In this document: positions 8,268 to 17,127 of the stretch, piece after piece
Numbering within the stretch: position 1 is the stretch's first letter
How the letters are laid out: every line of letters begins with the position of its first letter
Translations under genes and position numbers: made by a program
The notes under the pieces: generated by a model
Told to the model about the DNA's origin: nothing
What the model saw: only the letters and a program-made list of their open reading frames with translations
Databases searched by the model: none
Assembly: GCA_023420895.1 (NCBI GenBank)
Contig: JAEZUY010000027.1
Span: forward strand, 1 to 47,158
Direction of reading: 5' to 3'
Length of the DNA stretch: 47,158 nucleotides
Origin: Bacillota bacterium
Lineage (GTDB): Bacteria; Bacillota; Clostridia; Tissierellales; Gottschalkiaceae

Positions 8268-9425
8268 GTGAATAAATTGTCAAATTCAGAGAGTTCTAGA
8301 GAAAAATATATGAGAAGAGCTATGGAGCTTGCAGAAGGCGGAAGAGGATATGCAAATCCGAATCCTCTTGTGGGGGCTGTAATAGTTAAAGACGGAGAAA
8401 TCATAGGTGAAGGATTTCATGAGACATGCGGCGAAGCGCATGCCGAGGTAAATGCGTTCAGAGATGCAGAGAAAAAAGGGAACGATGTGAAAGGCGCAGA
8501 TATGTACGTCACGCTCGAGCCGTGTTCACACCACGGTAAGACTCCTCCGTGTGCAGAAGCTATAATAGAGAAGGGAATAGGAAGAGTTTTTGTGGGAATT
8601 GAAGATCCTAATCCTTTAGTCGGAGGAAACGGCATAAAAATGCTGAAAGATGCAGGAATAGAAGTGGAATCAGGATTTCTTGAAGAGGAGCTGAAAAAGC
8701 AGAATGAGATATTTCTTCACTACATAACAGAAAAGAAGCCGTTCTGCGTGATGAAGACGGCCATGAGCCTTGACGGAAAGATAGCGACTTATACAGGAGA
8801 TTCAAAATGGATATCTAATGAGAAATCAAGACAGTACGTTCACAGACTGAGACACTGCGTCATGGGAATAATGGTAGGAGTGAATACTGTAATTCAGGAC
8901 GATCCGATGCTGACTACCAGACTCTCAGAAGACGTATTCGGAAGAGCGCCTTCAGACACGGTTAAGATAGTCGTCGATTCTCTGGGAAGAATTCCCATAG
9001 ATTCGAATTTAGTTCAGAATATAGAGAAGACTGAAAAGGGACTCATAGTAGCTTCTACTGACGGAATAGACAGTGAAAAAGAAAAAGAACTGACTGAAAA
9101 GGGCGCCACAGTTTTAAAAATTGAGTCGGATAAGAGGGGAAGAGTAAATCTCGAAAAACTGATGGAGAAACTTGCTGAAATGAAGATAGATTCTGTCCTT
9201 CTTGAAGGAGGAGGAAGCCTCAACTTCTCAGCTCTTGAATCTGGAGTAGTCGATAAAGTGGAGTCTTTCATAGCCCCTAAGATAATAGGCGGAAGAAATG
9301 CGATAACTCCTGTAGAAGGAGAAGGTGTGAGTCTTGTGAGAAATGCTTTTGAACTTCACGATACTGAAATTGAAGAGTTTGACGGAGATATTATGATAAG
9401 AGGATATCTCGGAAAGGGTGTATAA
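8268..9425 (+). CDS. ribD: Bifunctional riboflavin deaminase/reductase RibD
   Basis: The 385-residue enzyme makes two consecutive steps of riboflavin synthesis, deamination and reduction of the pyrimidine product of GTP cyclohydrolase II. The N-terminal deaminase (about 10-155) has NPNPLVGAVIV, the zinc motif HAE and PCSHHGKTPPC. The C-terminal reductase (about 160-385) starts at MKTAMSLDGKIA and has the LLEGGGSLN motif. GTG 8268 is taken as start, behind AAAGGA with a short spacer; TTG 8277 is an alternative, but both precede the conserved YMRRAMELA. First gene of the FMN-controlled operon. Confidence 0.95.
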   Translation: MNKLSNSESSREKYMRRAMELAEGGRGYANPNPLVGAVIVKDGEIIGEGFHETCGEAHAEVNAFRDAEKKGNDVKGADMYVTLEPCSHHGKTPPCAEAIIEKGIGRVFVGIEDPNPLVGGNGIKMLKDAGIEVESGFLEEELKKQNEIFLHYITEKKPFCVMKTAMSLDGKIATYTGDSKWISNEKSRQYVHRLRHCVMGIMVGVNTVIQDDPMLTTRLSEDVFGRAPSDTVKIVVDSLGRIPIDSNLVQNIEKTEKGLIVASTDGIDSEKEKELTEKGATVLKIESDKRGRVNLEKLMEKLAEMKIDSVLLEGGGSLNFSALESGVVDKVESFIAPKIIGGRNAITPVEGEGVSLVRNAFELHDTEIEEFDGDIMIRGYLGKGV

Positions 9426-9426
9426 G

Positions 9427-10083
9427 ATGTTCACAGGATTGATTGAAGAAATCGGTGTAGTTGAAAACGTGAGAACCGGTTCAAATTATGCGTCTATAGA
9501 GATAAAAGCTGAAAAAATTCTGGAAGGGACGGAACTTGGAGACAGTATAGCGACTAACGGAGTCTGTCTTACTGTTACAAGCCTTTCAGGTAAGGGATTC
9601 ACAGTCGATATAATGCCTGAGAGCATGAACAGATCGAATCTTAAAGATGTAAAAAGAGGAAGTGAAGTGAATCTCGAAAGAGCAATGAAGTCTGGAGACA
9701 GATTCGGGGGCCATATAGTTTCAGGCCATATAGACGGAACGGGAAAGATAAAATCGATAAAAAAAGACGGAAATGCTCACTGGGTAACAGTTGAAGCAGA
9801 TCCTGAAATAATGAGATATATAGTTTTTAAAGGTTCAGTAACACTCGACGGAACGAGTCTTACAGTAGCCGATGTTGATGATAAATCGTTTAAAGTTTCC
9901 ATAATACCTTTAACGGGAGAAGAGACCACTCTTCTGAAAAAGAGTCCTGGAGACGATTTGAATATAGAGTGTGATTTAATAGGAAAATATGTTGAAAAAC
10001 TTCTCGCTCCTGTAAGAGAGGACAAGCAGAAAAAAAGCGGAGGAATAGATGAGAATTTCCTAAGAGAAAACGGATTTTTCTAG
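9427..10083 (+). CDS. ribE: Riboflavin synthase, alpha subunit
   Basis: The 218-residue enzyme dismutates two 6,7-dimethyl-8-ribityllumazines into riboflavin and a pyrimidine. It shows the family start MFTGLIEEIG and two homologous lumazine-binding barrels, each with a conserved CLTV/SLTV-type segment (NGVCLTV in the first, LDGTSLTV in the second), plus GHIVSGHIDGTG. ATG 9427 is preferred over an in-frame GTG at 9418 because AAAGGGTG lies 7 nt before it. It starts one base after the ribD stop codon, so translational coupling is likely. Confidence 0.95.
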   Translation: MFTGLIEEIGVVENVRTGSNYASIEIKAEKILEGTELGDSIATNGVCLTVTSLSGKGFTVDIMPESMNRSNLKDVKRGSEVNLERAMKSGDRFGGHIVSGHIDGTGKIKSIKKDGNAHWVTVEADPEIMRYIVFKGSVTLDGTSLTVADVDDKSFKVSIIPLTGEETTLLKKSPGDDLNIECDLIGKYVEKLLAPVREDKQKKSGGIDENFLRENGFF

Positions 10084-10099
10084 AAATAAATTTATGATT

Positions 10100-10163
10100 A
10101 ACTGAAACTGTCTGCTTTGACCGGAGACGATAAGAGGATTGGATATCAGGAGGACAGTCAGTT
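10100..10163 (+). repeat. Intercistronic inverted repeat between ribE and ribBA
   Basis: AACTGAAACTGTC and GACAGTCAGTT pair, with two unpaired A residues, across a loop of about 39 nt in the 132-nt gap. There is no U-run, so it is not a terminator. It may be an RNA processing or stability structure in the rib mRNA. Function unknown. Confidence 0.5.
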
Positions 10164-10215
10164 ATAGAAGTTTTATAAAAGAAAGCAAAATTGAGACATA
10201 TAAAGGGTGAGAGAA

Positions 10216-11415
10216 TTGAAATTCAATACTATAGAAGAAGCAATTGAAGATATAAAGAACGGAAAAATGATAATAGTTGTAGACGATGAGGACAGAGAAA
10301 ATGAAGGAGATCTTCTTATGGCGGCAGAACTTGCGGACACTGCGAGCATAAACTTCATGGCGACTCACGGAAGAGGACTCATATGCATGCCTATGACGGG
10401 CGAGAGACTTGAAAAGCTCAAAATAAATCCTATGGTGATAAACTCTACAGATCCTAAAGAGACAGCATTTACAGAAACTGTAGACCATATAAGCGGAACA
10501 ACGGGAATATCAGCAGTTGAAAGAGCCGTTACAGTAAGAGCTCTTGTAGACGAAAATTCCAAGCCGGAAGACTTTACAAGACCCGGACATATATTCCCTT
10601 TAAGAGCGAAAGAAGGAGGAGTTCTAGTAAGAGACGGACATACGGAAGCCGCAGTCGATCTTGCAAGACTTGCCGGACTAAAACCTGCAGGAGTTATATG
10701 CGAGATAATGAAAGATGACGGAACTATGGCGAGAGTTCCAGACCTTATGGAATACAAAGAGAAGCACGGCCTTAAAATAATCACTATAGCAGACCTCATA
10801 TCTTACAGACTGAAAAGAGATATGATTGTGGTGAAAGCCGCTGAAGCCGACATGCCTACTAAATACGGACATTTCAGAATGATAGGATTTGTGAACACTA
10901 TAACAGGAGAGCATCATGTTGCGCTGGTTAAAGGAGATGTCACAACTGACGAGCCTGTTCTTACAAGAGTTCACTCAGAATGTCTGACAGGAGACGCTTT
11001 CGGTTCGCTGAAATGCGACTGCGGAGACCAGCTTAAAGAAGCTATGCAGATGGTGGAAAAAGAAGGAAGAGGAATAGTTCTTTACTTAAGACAGGAAGGA
11101 AGAGGAATAGGCCTTATAAACAAGATAAAAGCGTATCAGCTTCAGGATGAGGGAATGGATACTGTTGAAGCGAATTTAGCGCTCGGATTCCCGGAAGATA
11201 TGAGAGACTACGGAATTGGAGCTCAGATACTTTATTCTCTGGGTGCTTCGAAGCTGAGACTTATAACTAACAATCCTGAAAAGATAACAGGAATATCGGG
11301 ATACGGTCTTGAAATAGTTGAAAGAATACCTACAAAGGTATGCTGCAATGAAAAGAACAAAAAATATCTGAATACTAAGAGAGATAAAATGGGTCATATG
11401 TACGGTTCAATCTAA
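10216..11415 (+). CDS. ribBA: Bifunctional DHBP synthase / GTP cyclohydrolase II
   Basis: The 399-residue fusion supplies both starting branches of riboflavin synthesis. The N-terminal half (about 1-200) is 3,4-dihydroxy-2-butanone-4-phosphate synthase, with VDDEDRENEGDLLMAAE and ATHGRGLICM. The C-terminal half is GTP cyclohydrolase II, with HSECLTGDAFGSLKCDCG (zinc cysteines), LRQEGRGIGL and the NNPEKITG end. TTG 10216 is chosen: AAAGGG lies 8 nt upstream and the protein then starts with the family-typical MKFNTIEEAI. A GTG at 10207 would overlap that ribosome site. Confidence 0.95.
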   Translation: MKFNTIEEAIEDIKNGKMIIVVDDEDRENEGDLLMAAELADTASINFMATHGRGLICMPMTGERLEKLKINPMVINSTDPKETAFTETVDHISGTTGISAVERAVTVRALVDENSKPEDFTRPGHIFPLRAKEGGVLVRDGHTEAAVDLARLAGLKPAGVICEIMKDDGTMARVPDLMEYKEKHGLKIITIADLISYRLKRDMIVVKAAEADMPTKYGHFRMIGFVNTITGEHHVALVKGDVTTDEPVLTRVHSECLTGDAFGSLKCDCGDQLKEAMQMVEKEGRGIVLYLRQEGRGIGLINKIKAYQLQDEGMDTVEANLALGFPEDMRDYGIGAQILYSLGASKLRLITNNPEKITGISGYGLEIVERIPTKVCCNEKNKKYLNTKRDKMGHMYGSI

Positions 11416-11464
11416 TGCCGTAATTTAAAATATAAAGAAACTCAAAACAGGAGGATTTGAAAAA

Positions 11465-11932
11465 ATGAAAATTTATGAAGGAAAACTGATTTCGGAGAAG
11501 AAAAAATATGCTGTTGTAGTTGGAAGATTCAATGAGTTCATAGGATCTAAGCTTTTAGACGGAGCTCTTGACACTTTTAAAAGACACGGAGCTGAAGAAG
11601 ACGATATAGAGATAGCATGGGTTCCGGGAGCATTCGAAATACCTTTAGCTGCTCAGAAAATGGCTAAGACTGGAAAATACGACGCTGTAGTCTGTCTTGG
11701 AGCAGTTATAAGAGGGTCAACAGCTCATTTTGAATACGTTTCATCTGAAGTTACTAAGGGAATAGCGAATATATCGCTAAACCTTGACATACCTGTTATA
11801 TTCGGAGTGCTTACAACAGACACTATAGAGCAGGCAATAGAAAGAGCCGGAACTAAAGCAGGAAATAAAGGTTCAGAGGCCGCTGCTACAGCAATAGAAA
11901 TGGCGAACCTCATGTCTGAAATAGAAAAATAA
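11465..11932 (+). CDS. ribH: 6,7-dimethyl-8-ribityllumazine synthase
   Basis: The 155-residue enzyme condenses the RibD-pathway pyrimidine with dihydroxybutanone phosphate to lumazine, the RibE substrate. Family features are GRFNEFI, VPGAFEIP, CLGAVIRGSTAHFEYV with catalytic His88, and a C-terminal GNKGSEAA block. GGAGG precedes ATG 11465 at good spacing. It is the last rib gene and is followed by a strong shared terminator. Confidence 0.96.
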   Translation: MKIYEGKLISEKKKYAVVVGRFNEFIGSKLLDGALDTFKRHGAEEDDIEIAWVPGAFEIPLAAQKMAKTGKYDAVVCLGAVIRGSTAHFEYVSSEVTKGIANISLNLDIPVIFGVLTTDTIEQAIERAGTKAGNKGSEAAATAIEMANLMSEIEK

Positions 11933-11985
11933 AGATACATTACAATAGAAAAAGATAATAGAACAATACAATAGAAAATATAATG

Positions 11986-12028
11986 AAAAAGCGTGCAGGA
12001 GGACTGAATTTCCTCTGCACGCTTTTTT
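11986..12028. terminator. Bidirectional terminator between ribH and mnmA
   Basis: GCGTGCAGGAGG / CCTCTGCACGC forms a long stem with A-run on the left and T-run on the right, serving the convergent ribH and mnmA. It overlaps the last bases of mnmA. Confidence 0.9.
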
Positions 12029-13064
12029 ACATATCTTTTATAACTCCTCCGCCTAAGAGTTCATCCGTTTTACGGTCGTAGAATACGATTCCCTGACCGG
12101 GAGCCGGAGCTCTTACCGGAGAGTCGAATTCTACTGTTCCGTCTATATATATTGTTCCGTCATATTCGACTGACCACTGACTCAGTTTAGCTTTAACTTT
12201 CATGGGAAAAGACGGACTGTCTGAAAGATAGTTTGAATCTTCAAAGCGGACTGTGCTGAAATAGAGCATATCCTCAGTCCCGACTACAATTTTATTGTTT
12301 TCAGCATCTATTTTCACGACTGCCGGCTTTTCAAACTTTATATTGTCAAAAGGAAGTCTTTTTTTCTGCCCCAGAGTGTAATTGTATATTCCGCTGTGTC
12401 TTCCAAGGTAGCAATCTTCAGTATCGACTATGTTTCCTGGTCTGTTAAGATCTTCCGAAAACTCTTTCAGATACTGTTTCATAGTTCTGTTTCCGAGGAA
12501 ACAGATTCCAGTGCTGTCTTTCTTGTCCGCTATATTGAGTTTTGAAGAGAGAGCTTTTTTTCTCAAATCCGCTTTTGAGCCGAACTCTCCGGCAGGGAAA
12601 TAGAGAAACTCAAGATCTTTCTGATTCAGTCTGAAGAGGTTGTAAGTCTGGTCTTTTCTTCTGTCTTTTGCTTTAAAGATTTTATATTCGCCAGTTTTCT
12701 CATCAAAAGTCTTGACAGCGTAATGTCCCATAGCGAACCTGTCCATACCGTCTTTTCTTGCATAGTCAAGCAGTTTTCCGTATTTCAGAGTTTTATTGCA
12801 GAAGAGACAGGGGTTTGGAGTGAGTCCGTTTCTGTAAGACTCCAGAAATTTATCTGTAACCTCTTTTTTAAATTCATCTCTTAAATCTATTATCTCGTGT
12901 TCTATTCCTATTTCTTCCGCAGTTCTTTTTGCAGAATCTATTTCTTCAGTCTGTTCATCGAAAAGAAACATCGTATATCCTTTAACCTGATGTCCCTGTT
13001 CCTTTAAAATAAGAGCAGAGGTTGCGCTGTCTACACCGCCGCTCAGTCCTACACCTATCTTCAT
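12027..13064 (-). CDS. mnmA: tRNA-specific 2-thiouridylase MnmA
   Basis: The 345-residue enzyme puts sulfur on C2 of the wobble uridine of Lys, Glu and Gln tRNAs. It shows the PP-loop SGGVDS (8-13), the first catalytic cysteine in LFCNKTLKY (Cys89), the second in STGICFLG (Cys188) and the C-terminal beta-barrel ending in GGGVI. In this clade the sulfur donor is usually a dedicated cysteine desulfurase, which is not in the window. ATG 13064 follows AAGGATGTGAAAAGAG. Confidence 0.95.
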   Translation of the reverse strand: MKIGVGLSGGVDSATSALILKEQGHQVKGYTMFLFDEQTEEIDSAKRTAEEIGIEHEIIDLRDEFKKEVTDKFLESYRNGLTPNPCLFCNKTLKYGKLLDYARKDGMDRFAMGHYAVKTFDEKTGEYKIFKAKDRRKDQTYNLFRLNQKDLEFLYFPAGEFGSKADLRKKALSSKLNIADKKDSTGICFLGNRTMKQYLKEFSEDLNRPGNIVDTEDCYLGRHSGIYNYTLGQKKRLPFDNIKFEKPAVVKIDAENNKIVVGTEDMLYFSTVRFEDSNYLSDSPSFPMKVKAKLSQWSVEYDGTIYIDGTVEFDSPVRAPAPGQGIVFYDRKTDELLGGGVIKDM

Positions 13065-13087
13065 CTCTTTTCACATCCTTTTACAGA

Positions 13088-13131
13088 CAAAATTAAAGGA
13101 CTGTCAAACCCTTTACAGGCTGTGACAGTCC
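13088..13131 (-). terminator. Terminator after rplY
   Basis: On the minus strand GGACTGTCA / TGACAGTCC (9 bp, perfect) is followed by TTTAATTTTG, 45 nt past the rplY stop. Confidence 0.8.
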
Positions 13132-13176
13132 GTATATTGAAAGAAATTTTCTGAAAAATCATATCATCAGAGTGAA

Positions 13177-13803
13177 TTACTCTTCGTCTGACTCCTCTTC
13201 TTCCTCTTCTTCTTCACCGATTAGTTCCGGTTCTGTTATTTCTTCTTCTTCGTCTACTTCTTCCTCTTCTTGATGTGCAGTTACTGCAACTATTGTATCA
13301 TGAGGGTTTGAAAGTATTTCGAATCCTTCAACTTCAAGATCAGCTATAGTTATGCTGTCTCCAATTCCAAGTTCTGAAACGTTAACTTCGATTTCTCTAG
13401 GTATATTTCTTGGTATAGATTCGATTTCGATTTCGTCCATGTGCTGCTCAAGAATTCCACCGTCGATTTCGTAGTCGTCTCCAACGATTGATACAGGAAC
13501 TGTAAGTTTAAGTTTTTGTCCTTTAGTGATTTTTTGGAAATCGATATGAACAAGCTCGTATTGGATTATATCTCTCTGAGCGTCTTTTATTATAGCTCTT
13601 TCAGTTTCGCCATCTATATCAAGTTCAACTATCGCGTTTGAACCGAATTCTCTTATAATTGCGTCGATATCTCCTTTTTTAACTTTTAGGCTTTTGTTCT
13701 CTATATCTTTTCCGTATAGATTTGCAGGTATATATCCTTCAGCTCTAGCTCTTCTAGCAGCAGAAGTACCTTTTTCTTCTCTCAATAATGCTTCTAATTT
13801 CAT
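13177..13803 (-). CDS. rplY: Ribosomal protein bL25, CTC (TL5) form
   Basis: The 208-residue protein has an N-terminal bL25 5S-rRNA-binding domain (1-90, SAARRARAEGYIPANLYG), a C-terminal CTC beta domain (about 95-180) and a very acidic tail made mostly of Glu and Asp. The long CTC form is typical of Firmicutes, where it is a general-stress ribosomal protein. AGGAGG lies upstream of ATG 13803. The AT-only region before it (13840-13890) has a TTGACT at 13894-13889 as a possible -35. Confidence 0.93.
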   Translation of the reverse strand: MKLEALLREEKGTSAARRARAEGYIPANLYGKDIENKSLKVKKGDIDAIIREFGSNAIVELDIDGETERAIIKDAQRDIIQYELVHIDFQKITKGQKLKLTVPVSIVGDDYEIDGGILEQHMDEIEIESIPRNIPREIEVNVSELGIGDSITIADLEVEGFEILSNPHDTIVAVTAHQEEEEVDEEEEITEPELIGEEEEEEEESDEE

Positions 13804-13895
13804 ACTGAATTGTCCTCCTAAGTAACTTATTTAAATATCTTTAACTATATATTATTAATATATATATTATTATATATATTTATAAAAAAGTCAAT

Positions 13896-13925
13896 AAAAC
13901 TCCCGCCTTAAGAGACGGGAGATTA
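13896..13925 (-). terminator. Terminator after the P-type ATPase
   Basis: CTCCCGTCTC and the matching GGCGGGAG pair on the minus strand, followed by TTTTATT. The arms are imperfect in the middle. Confidence 0.65.
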
Positions 13926-13994
13926 CATAACAATATAATTATACCAGAAAATCCGCATAATAACACAGAAAATGGTATTTAATCGTCTTTTTTT

Positions 13995-16598
13995 CTACTT
14001 TCTGTCCAGAAAAATCACTCTGTAAAGCTGAATTATAAGAGTAGGTATGAACGCAAGCAGATAAATGAGTCCTAAATGAGTTCCGTTCACAGGCGCAGCT
14101 TCAAAAAGCATATCGAACGGCGGAACTTTTAGAACGAACAGAAGCAGAATATTTCCTGCTATGAACGATATCCAGCTCGTCTTATTCTTGAAGAATCCGA
14201 GCTTGAACATTGAACGTCCGCCTCTGCAGTTAAATCCGTGGAACAGTCTCGCAAGACTCAGTGTAGCAAATGCCATAGTTCTTGCGAACATATCGTCTCC
14301 GTTTTTCAGTCCGTAGAAGAAAGCCGCAAGCACAGATATGCTCAGAAGAACACCCTGAACCGATATCTGTTTCAGGAAAGGCTTGTCTAGTATTGACGCT
14401 TTCGCATCTCTCGGCTTCTCTTTAAGAAGATATTTTCTTTCAGGCTCCATTCCTATAGCTATCGCAGGAAGAGAGTCTGTAAGAAGATTTATAAAGAGAA
14501 GGTGAACGGGAGAGAACGGCACAGGAAGCGCTGCAAGTGATGCAATAAGCACGACGATTATTGCAGATGCATTACCCGAAAGCAGGTATCCTATTGCATT
14601 AGTTATATTTCTGAATATATTTCTTCCGCTCGTAATCGCTTTTATTATAGTAGCGAAATTGTCATCAGTCAGAATCATGGAAGCTGCGTCTTTAGAAACG
14701 TCAGTTCCGGTAATTCCCATCGCTATACCGATATCGGCCTGTTTAAGAGCCGGAGCATCGTTTACTCCGTCACCGGTCATAGCCACTATATTGTTCTTGT
14801 TCTGCCAAGTTTTAACTATTTTAATCTTATGAGCTGGAGAAACTCTTGCATATACTGAAATTTTATCCACTTTTTCAGCATACTCCTGATCAGTCATGCT
14901 GTCTAGTTCAGCACCCGTTATAGCGAGATCTCCCTCTTCAAGAATTCCTATCTGCTTAGCAATTGCAGAAGCAGTTATCTTATGGTCTCCTGTAATCATA
15001 ACAGGTTTTATTCCGGCCGTTTTACAGTCTGCAACGGCATCTTTCGCTTCCTCTCTAGGAGGATCTATCATTGCAAGAAGTCCAATGAAAGTCAGCCCGT
15101 ATTCATCTTCAGGAGTCATGTTTCCTGACGGAACATCGTCCTTCATTGCGAATGCGAGAACTCTGAGACCTTCTTTTGAAAATTTCTCATTGGCTTCCAG
15201 AATTCTGTTTCTGTATTCTTCAGTGAACGGTTTTACGCCGTCTTTGTCTATAACGCTTGTAACTCTGTTCATCAGAACATCTACAGCGCCCTTTGTATAT
15301 ACTGTTTTCTTATCTCCAATCTGATTCACGGTGCTCATCAGTTTTCTGTCAGAGTCGAAAGGCACTTCATCGACTCTTCTGTAGCTGAGTCTGGTCTGTC
15401 TTATATCGACAGAAAGCTTATTCGACATTACGATGAGAGCTGTCTCTGTAGGATCTCCTATCTCTTTTTCTTCATCGACTTCAGAGTCGTTGCAGAGAAC
15501 AGCCGAAGTTATAAGCTGCTTTTCAGCAGGAGTGTCCACTTCAAATTTCTCTATATCGTACTCTTCAAAATCCACGAAAGCTTTAAGAACAGTCATTCTG
15601 TTCTGAGTAAGAGTTCCAGTCTTGTCTGAACATATAACTGAAACAGAACCCAGTCCTTCGACAGCTTTAAGCTCTTTCATTATCGCATTTTCTTTAGCCA
15701 TGTTCTGAGTTCCTATTGCAAGCACTATAGTCACTATAGAACTCAGCGCTTCAGGAACTGCCGCAACCGCAAGCGCTATTGCGAACATCATGGCATCCAG
15801 AACTTCCTCTCCTCTGTATATGCTCAGAGCAAAAACGCCCAGACATATTATGAGTATGCCTATTGAAAGTTTTTTACTGAAATTGTCGAGACTTCTCTGA
15901 AGCGGAGTTTCCTTAGCTTCAGTAGATTCCAGAAGTTCGGCTATTTTTCCGATTTCTGTGTCCATTCCCGTTTCAGTCACAATGACTGTCGCTTTTCCGT
16001 AAGTTACAAGCGATCCTGAGAAAACCATATTGACTCTGTCTCCAAGAGCAATATCTTTGTCTTCAAGAACATCTTCAGTTTTGAGAACAGCCTCAGATTC
16101 TCCGGTAAGAGAAGATTCGTTTACCTGAAGTGAATGGTTTTCTACTATTCTTCCGTCTGCAGGAACGTAGTCTCCAGCTTCCAGGAGAACTATATCTCCA
16201 GGAACTATGTCTGAAGATTCAACCTGCATCTGAACGCCGTTTCTGACAACTTTAGAATACGGGGAAGAGAGCGCCTTAAGACTTTCAAGGGATCTGCCCG
16301 CCTTCACGTACTGGACAGTTCCCAGAATCGCATTCAGAAGAATAACGACTATAATTACTATCGCAGACTCTATATTATCTGTAAGTATAGAAACCACGTT
16401 CGCTATAAGAAGAACTACAACGAGAAAGTCTTTGAACTGAGATAAGAATACTTTGAGTATCGAATCTCTTTCCTGTTCCTGGAGCTCATTAGCGCCGTAT
16501 TTCTCCAGATGGTGCAGATATTCGCTTTCATTGAGTCCTTCAGGTCTAGAACTGTATTCTCTGTATAGTTCTTCAGCATTTTTTGCATACTGCCTCAA
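13995..16598 (-). CDS. P-type Ca2+/Mn2+-transporting ATPase (PMCA/PacL type)
   Basis: The 867-residue type II P-ATPase has an N-terminal cation-ATPase domain, SLTGES in the actuator domain, DKTGTLT with phosphorylated Asp325, YTKGAVD in the nucleotide domain, TGDGVNDAPALKQADIG, and about ten membrane helices. Helix M4 has VPEAL and helix M6 NLLTDSLPA, both Ca2+/Mn2+-pump features. TTG 16598 is the start, 8 nt after AAAGGGGG; the frame stays open upstream to 16703, but this would run into the riboswitch terminator. Control by a Mn2+-sensing leader indicates that it exports Mn2+, possibly with Ca2+, under metal excess. Confidence 0.9.
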   Translation of the reverse strand: MRQYAKNAEELYREYSSRPEGLNESEYLHHLEKYGANELQEQERDSILKVFLSQFKDFLVVVLLIANVVSILTDNIESAIVIIVVILLNAILGTVQYVKAGRSLESLKALSSPYSKVVRNGVQMQVESSDIVPGDIVLLEAGDYVPADGRIVENHSLQVNESSLTGESEAVLKTEDVLEDKDIALGDRVNMVFSGSLVTYGKATVIVTETGMDTEIGKIAELLESTEAKETPLQRSLDNFSKKLSIGILIICLGVFALSIYRGEEVLDAMMFAIALAVAAVPEALSSIVTIVLAIGTQNMAKENAIMKELKAVEGLGSVSVICSDKTGTLTQNRMTVLKAFVDFEEYDIEKFEVDTPAEKQLITSAVLCNDSEVDEEKEIGDPTETALIVMSNKLSVDIRQTRLSYRRVDEVPFDSDRKLMSTVNQIGDKKTVYTKGAVDVLMNRVTSVIDKDGVKPFTEEYRNRILEANEKFSKEGLRVLAFAMKDDVPSGNMTPEDEYGLTFIGLLAMIDPPREEAKDAVADCKTAGIKPVMITGDHKITASAIAKQIGILEEGDLAITGAELDSMTDQEYAEKVDKISVYARVSPAHKIKIVKTWQNKNNIVAMTGDGVNDAPALKQADIGIAMGITGTDVSKDAASMILTDDNFATIIKAITSGRNIFRNITNAIGYLLSGNASAIIVVLIASLAALPVPFSPVHLLFINLLTDSLPAIAIGMEPERKYLLKEKPRDAKASILDKPFLKQISVQGVLLSISVLAAFFYGLKNGDDMFARTMAFATLSLARLFHGFNCRGGRSMFKLGFFKNKTSWISFIAGNILLLFVLKVPPFDMLFEAAPVNGTHLGLIYLLAFIPTLIIQLYRVIFLDRK

Positions 16599-16648
16599 TA
16601 TAAATACCCCCTTTATAATTTGATGCTTATTAATATTATATCTGAAAC

Positions 16649-16697
16649 AAAAAAACGAGACTCCCGGCATGGAAAAAATCCACGCCAAAAGTCTCGT
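16649..16697 (-). terminator. Riboswitch-controlled terminator upstream of the P-type ATPase
   Basis: On the minus strand CGAGACTTTTGGC pairs with GCCGGGAGTCTCG, followed by TTTTTTTG, 50 nt before the TTG start. Its ascending arm lies at the 3' edge of the aptamer, as expected for a metal-dependent antiterminator. Confidence 0.85.
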
Positions 16698-16775
16698 AAC
16701 CACTCAGGTATATGGCGCCAGACTCCGAAACCGGAATCGGGATTGTTGACACCATATTTTTAACTACTCCCTTAA
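16690..16775 (-). promoter_or_regulatory. yybP-ykoY (Mn2+) riboswitch aptamer
   Basis: On the minus strand the leader starts with GGGAGTAGTTA, followed by GTCAACA, a GC-rich hairpin (CCGATTCCGG...), GTCTGGCGCCATA, TACCTGAGTGGTTA and CGAGACTTTTGGC. This order is characteristic of the yybP-ykoY class, which binds Mn2+ and turns on export genes. Its position before a P-type cation ATPase is a known pairing, as with lactococcal and streptococcal Mn2+ exporters. Exact helix borders need a covariance model. Confidence 0.85.
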
Positions 16776-17127
16776 GCCGTATAGATATAATACGAATTCG
16801 CAAATATTAATTTAAGAACATTATATATTATGGGAATAGAAGTGTCAAATAAAAAATTGTCTTTAAACGCATTATCTGTATACACTATGCTTTCTCATTC
16901 TCAATTTTAAAATAGATGAATTATTTCAAATAAAAAATCATCAGTTTTAATGAAAAAGGCTTCTAAAGCTGTAAATCTTCACATATAAAGAAGATTACGA
17001 ATATTATAGATTGAAATCGAATTTTGTATTATAATAAGTAATAGCGGGGACTTTTCTGGTTTATTGAAAATATTGTCCCTGTATGATAAAATTTAGACAA
17101 GATGAATGATAGAGAAGAGGTGCTCAA
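16776..17127. other. 352-nt divergent intergenic region (riboswitch promoter side / sdaAB leader)
   Basis: It is AT-rich. The left part must carry the minus-strand promoter of the Mn2+ leader. On the plus strand TATAAT (17030-17035) lies before sdaAB with no well-spaced -35; TTGAAA at 17011 is only 13 bp away. A hairpin GGGGAC / GTCCCT (about 17045-17082) lies in the sdaAB leader without a U-run. No coding region was found. Confidence 0.5.

Noticed and set aside
14896..15324. 142-residue reading frame opposite the P-type ATPase
   Set aside because: Serine-rich shadow frame inside a conserved gene, with no ribosome site or motif.
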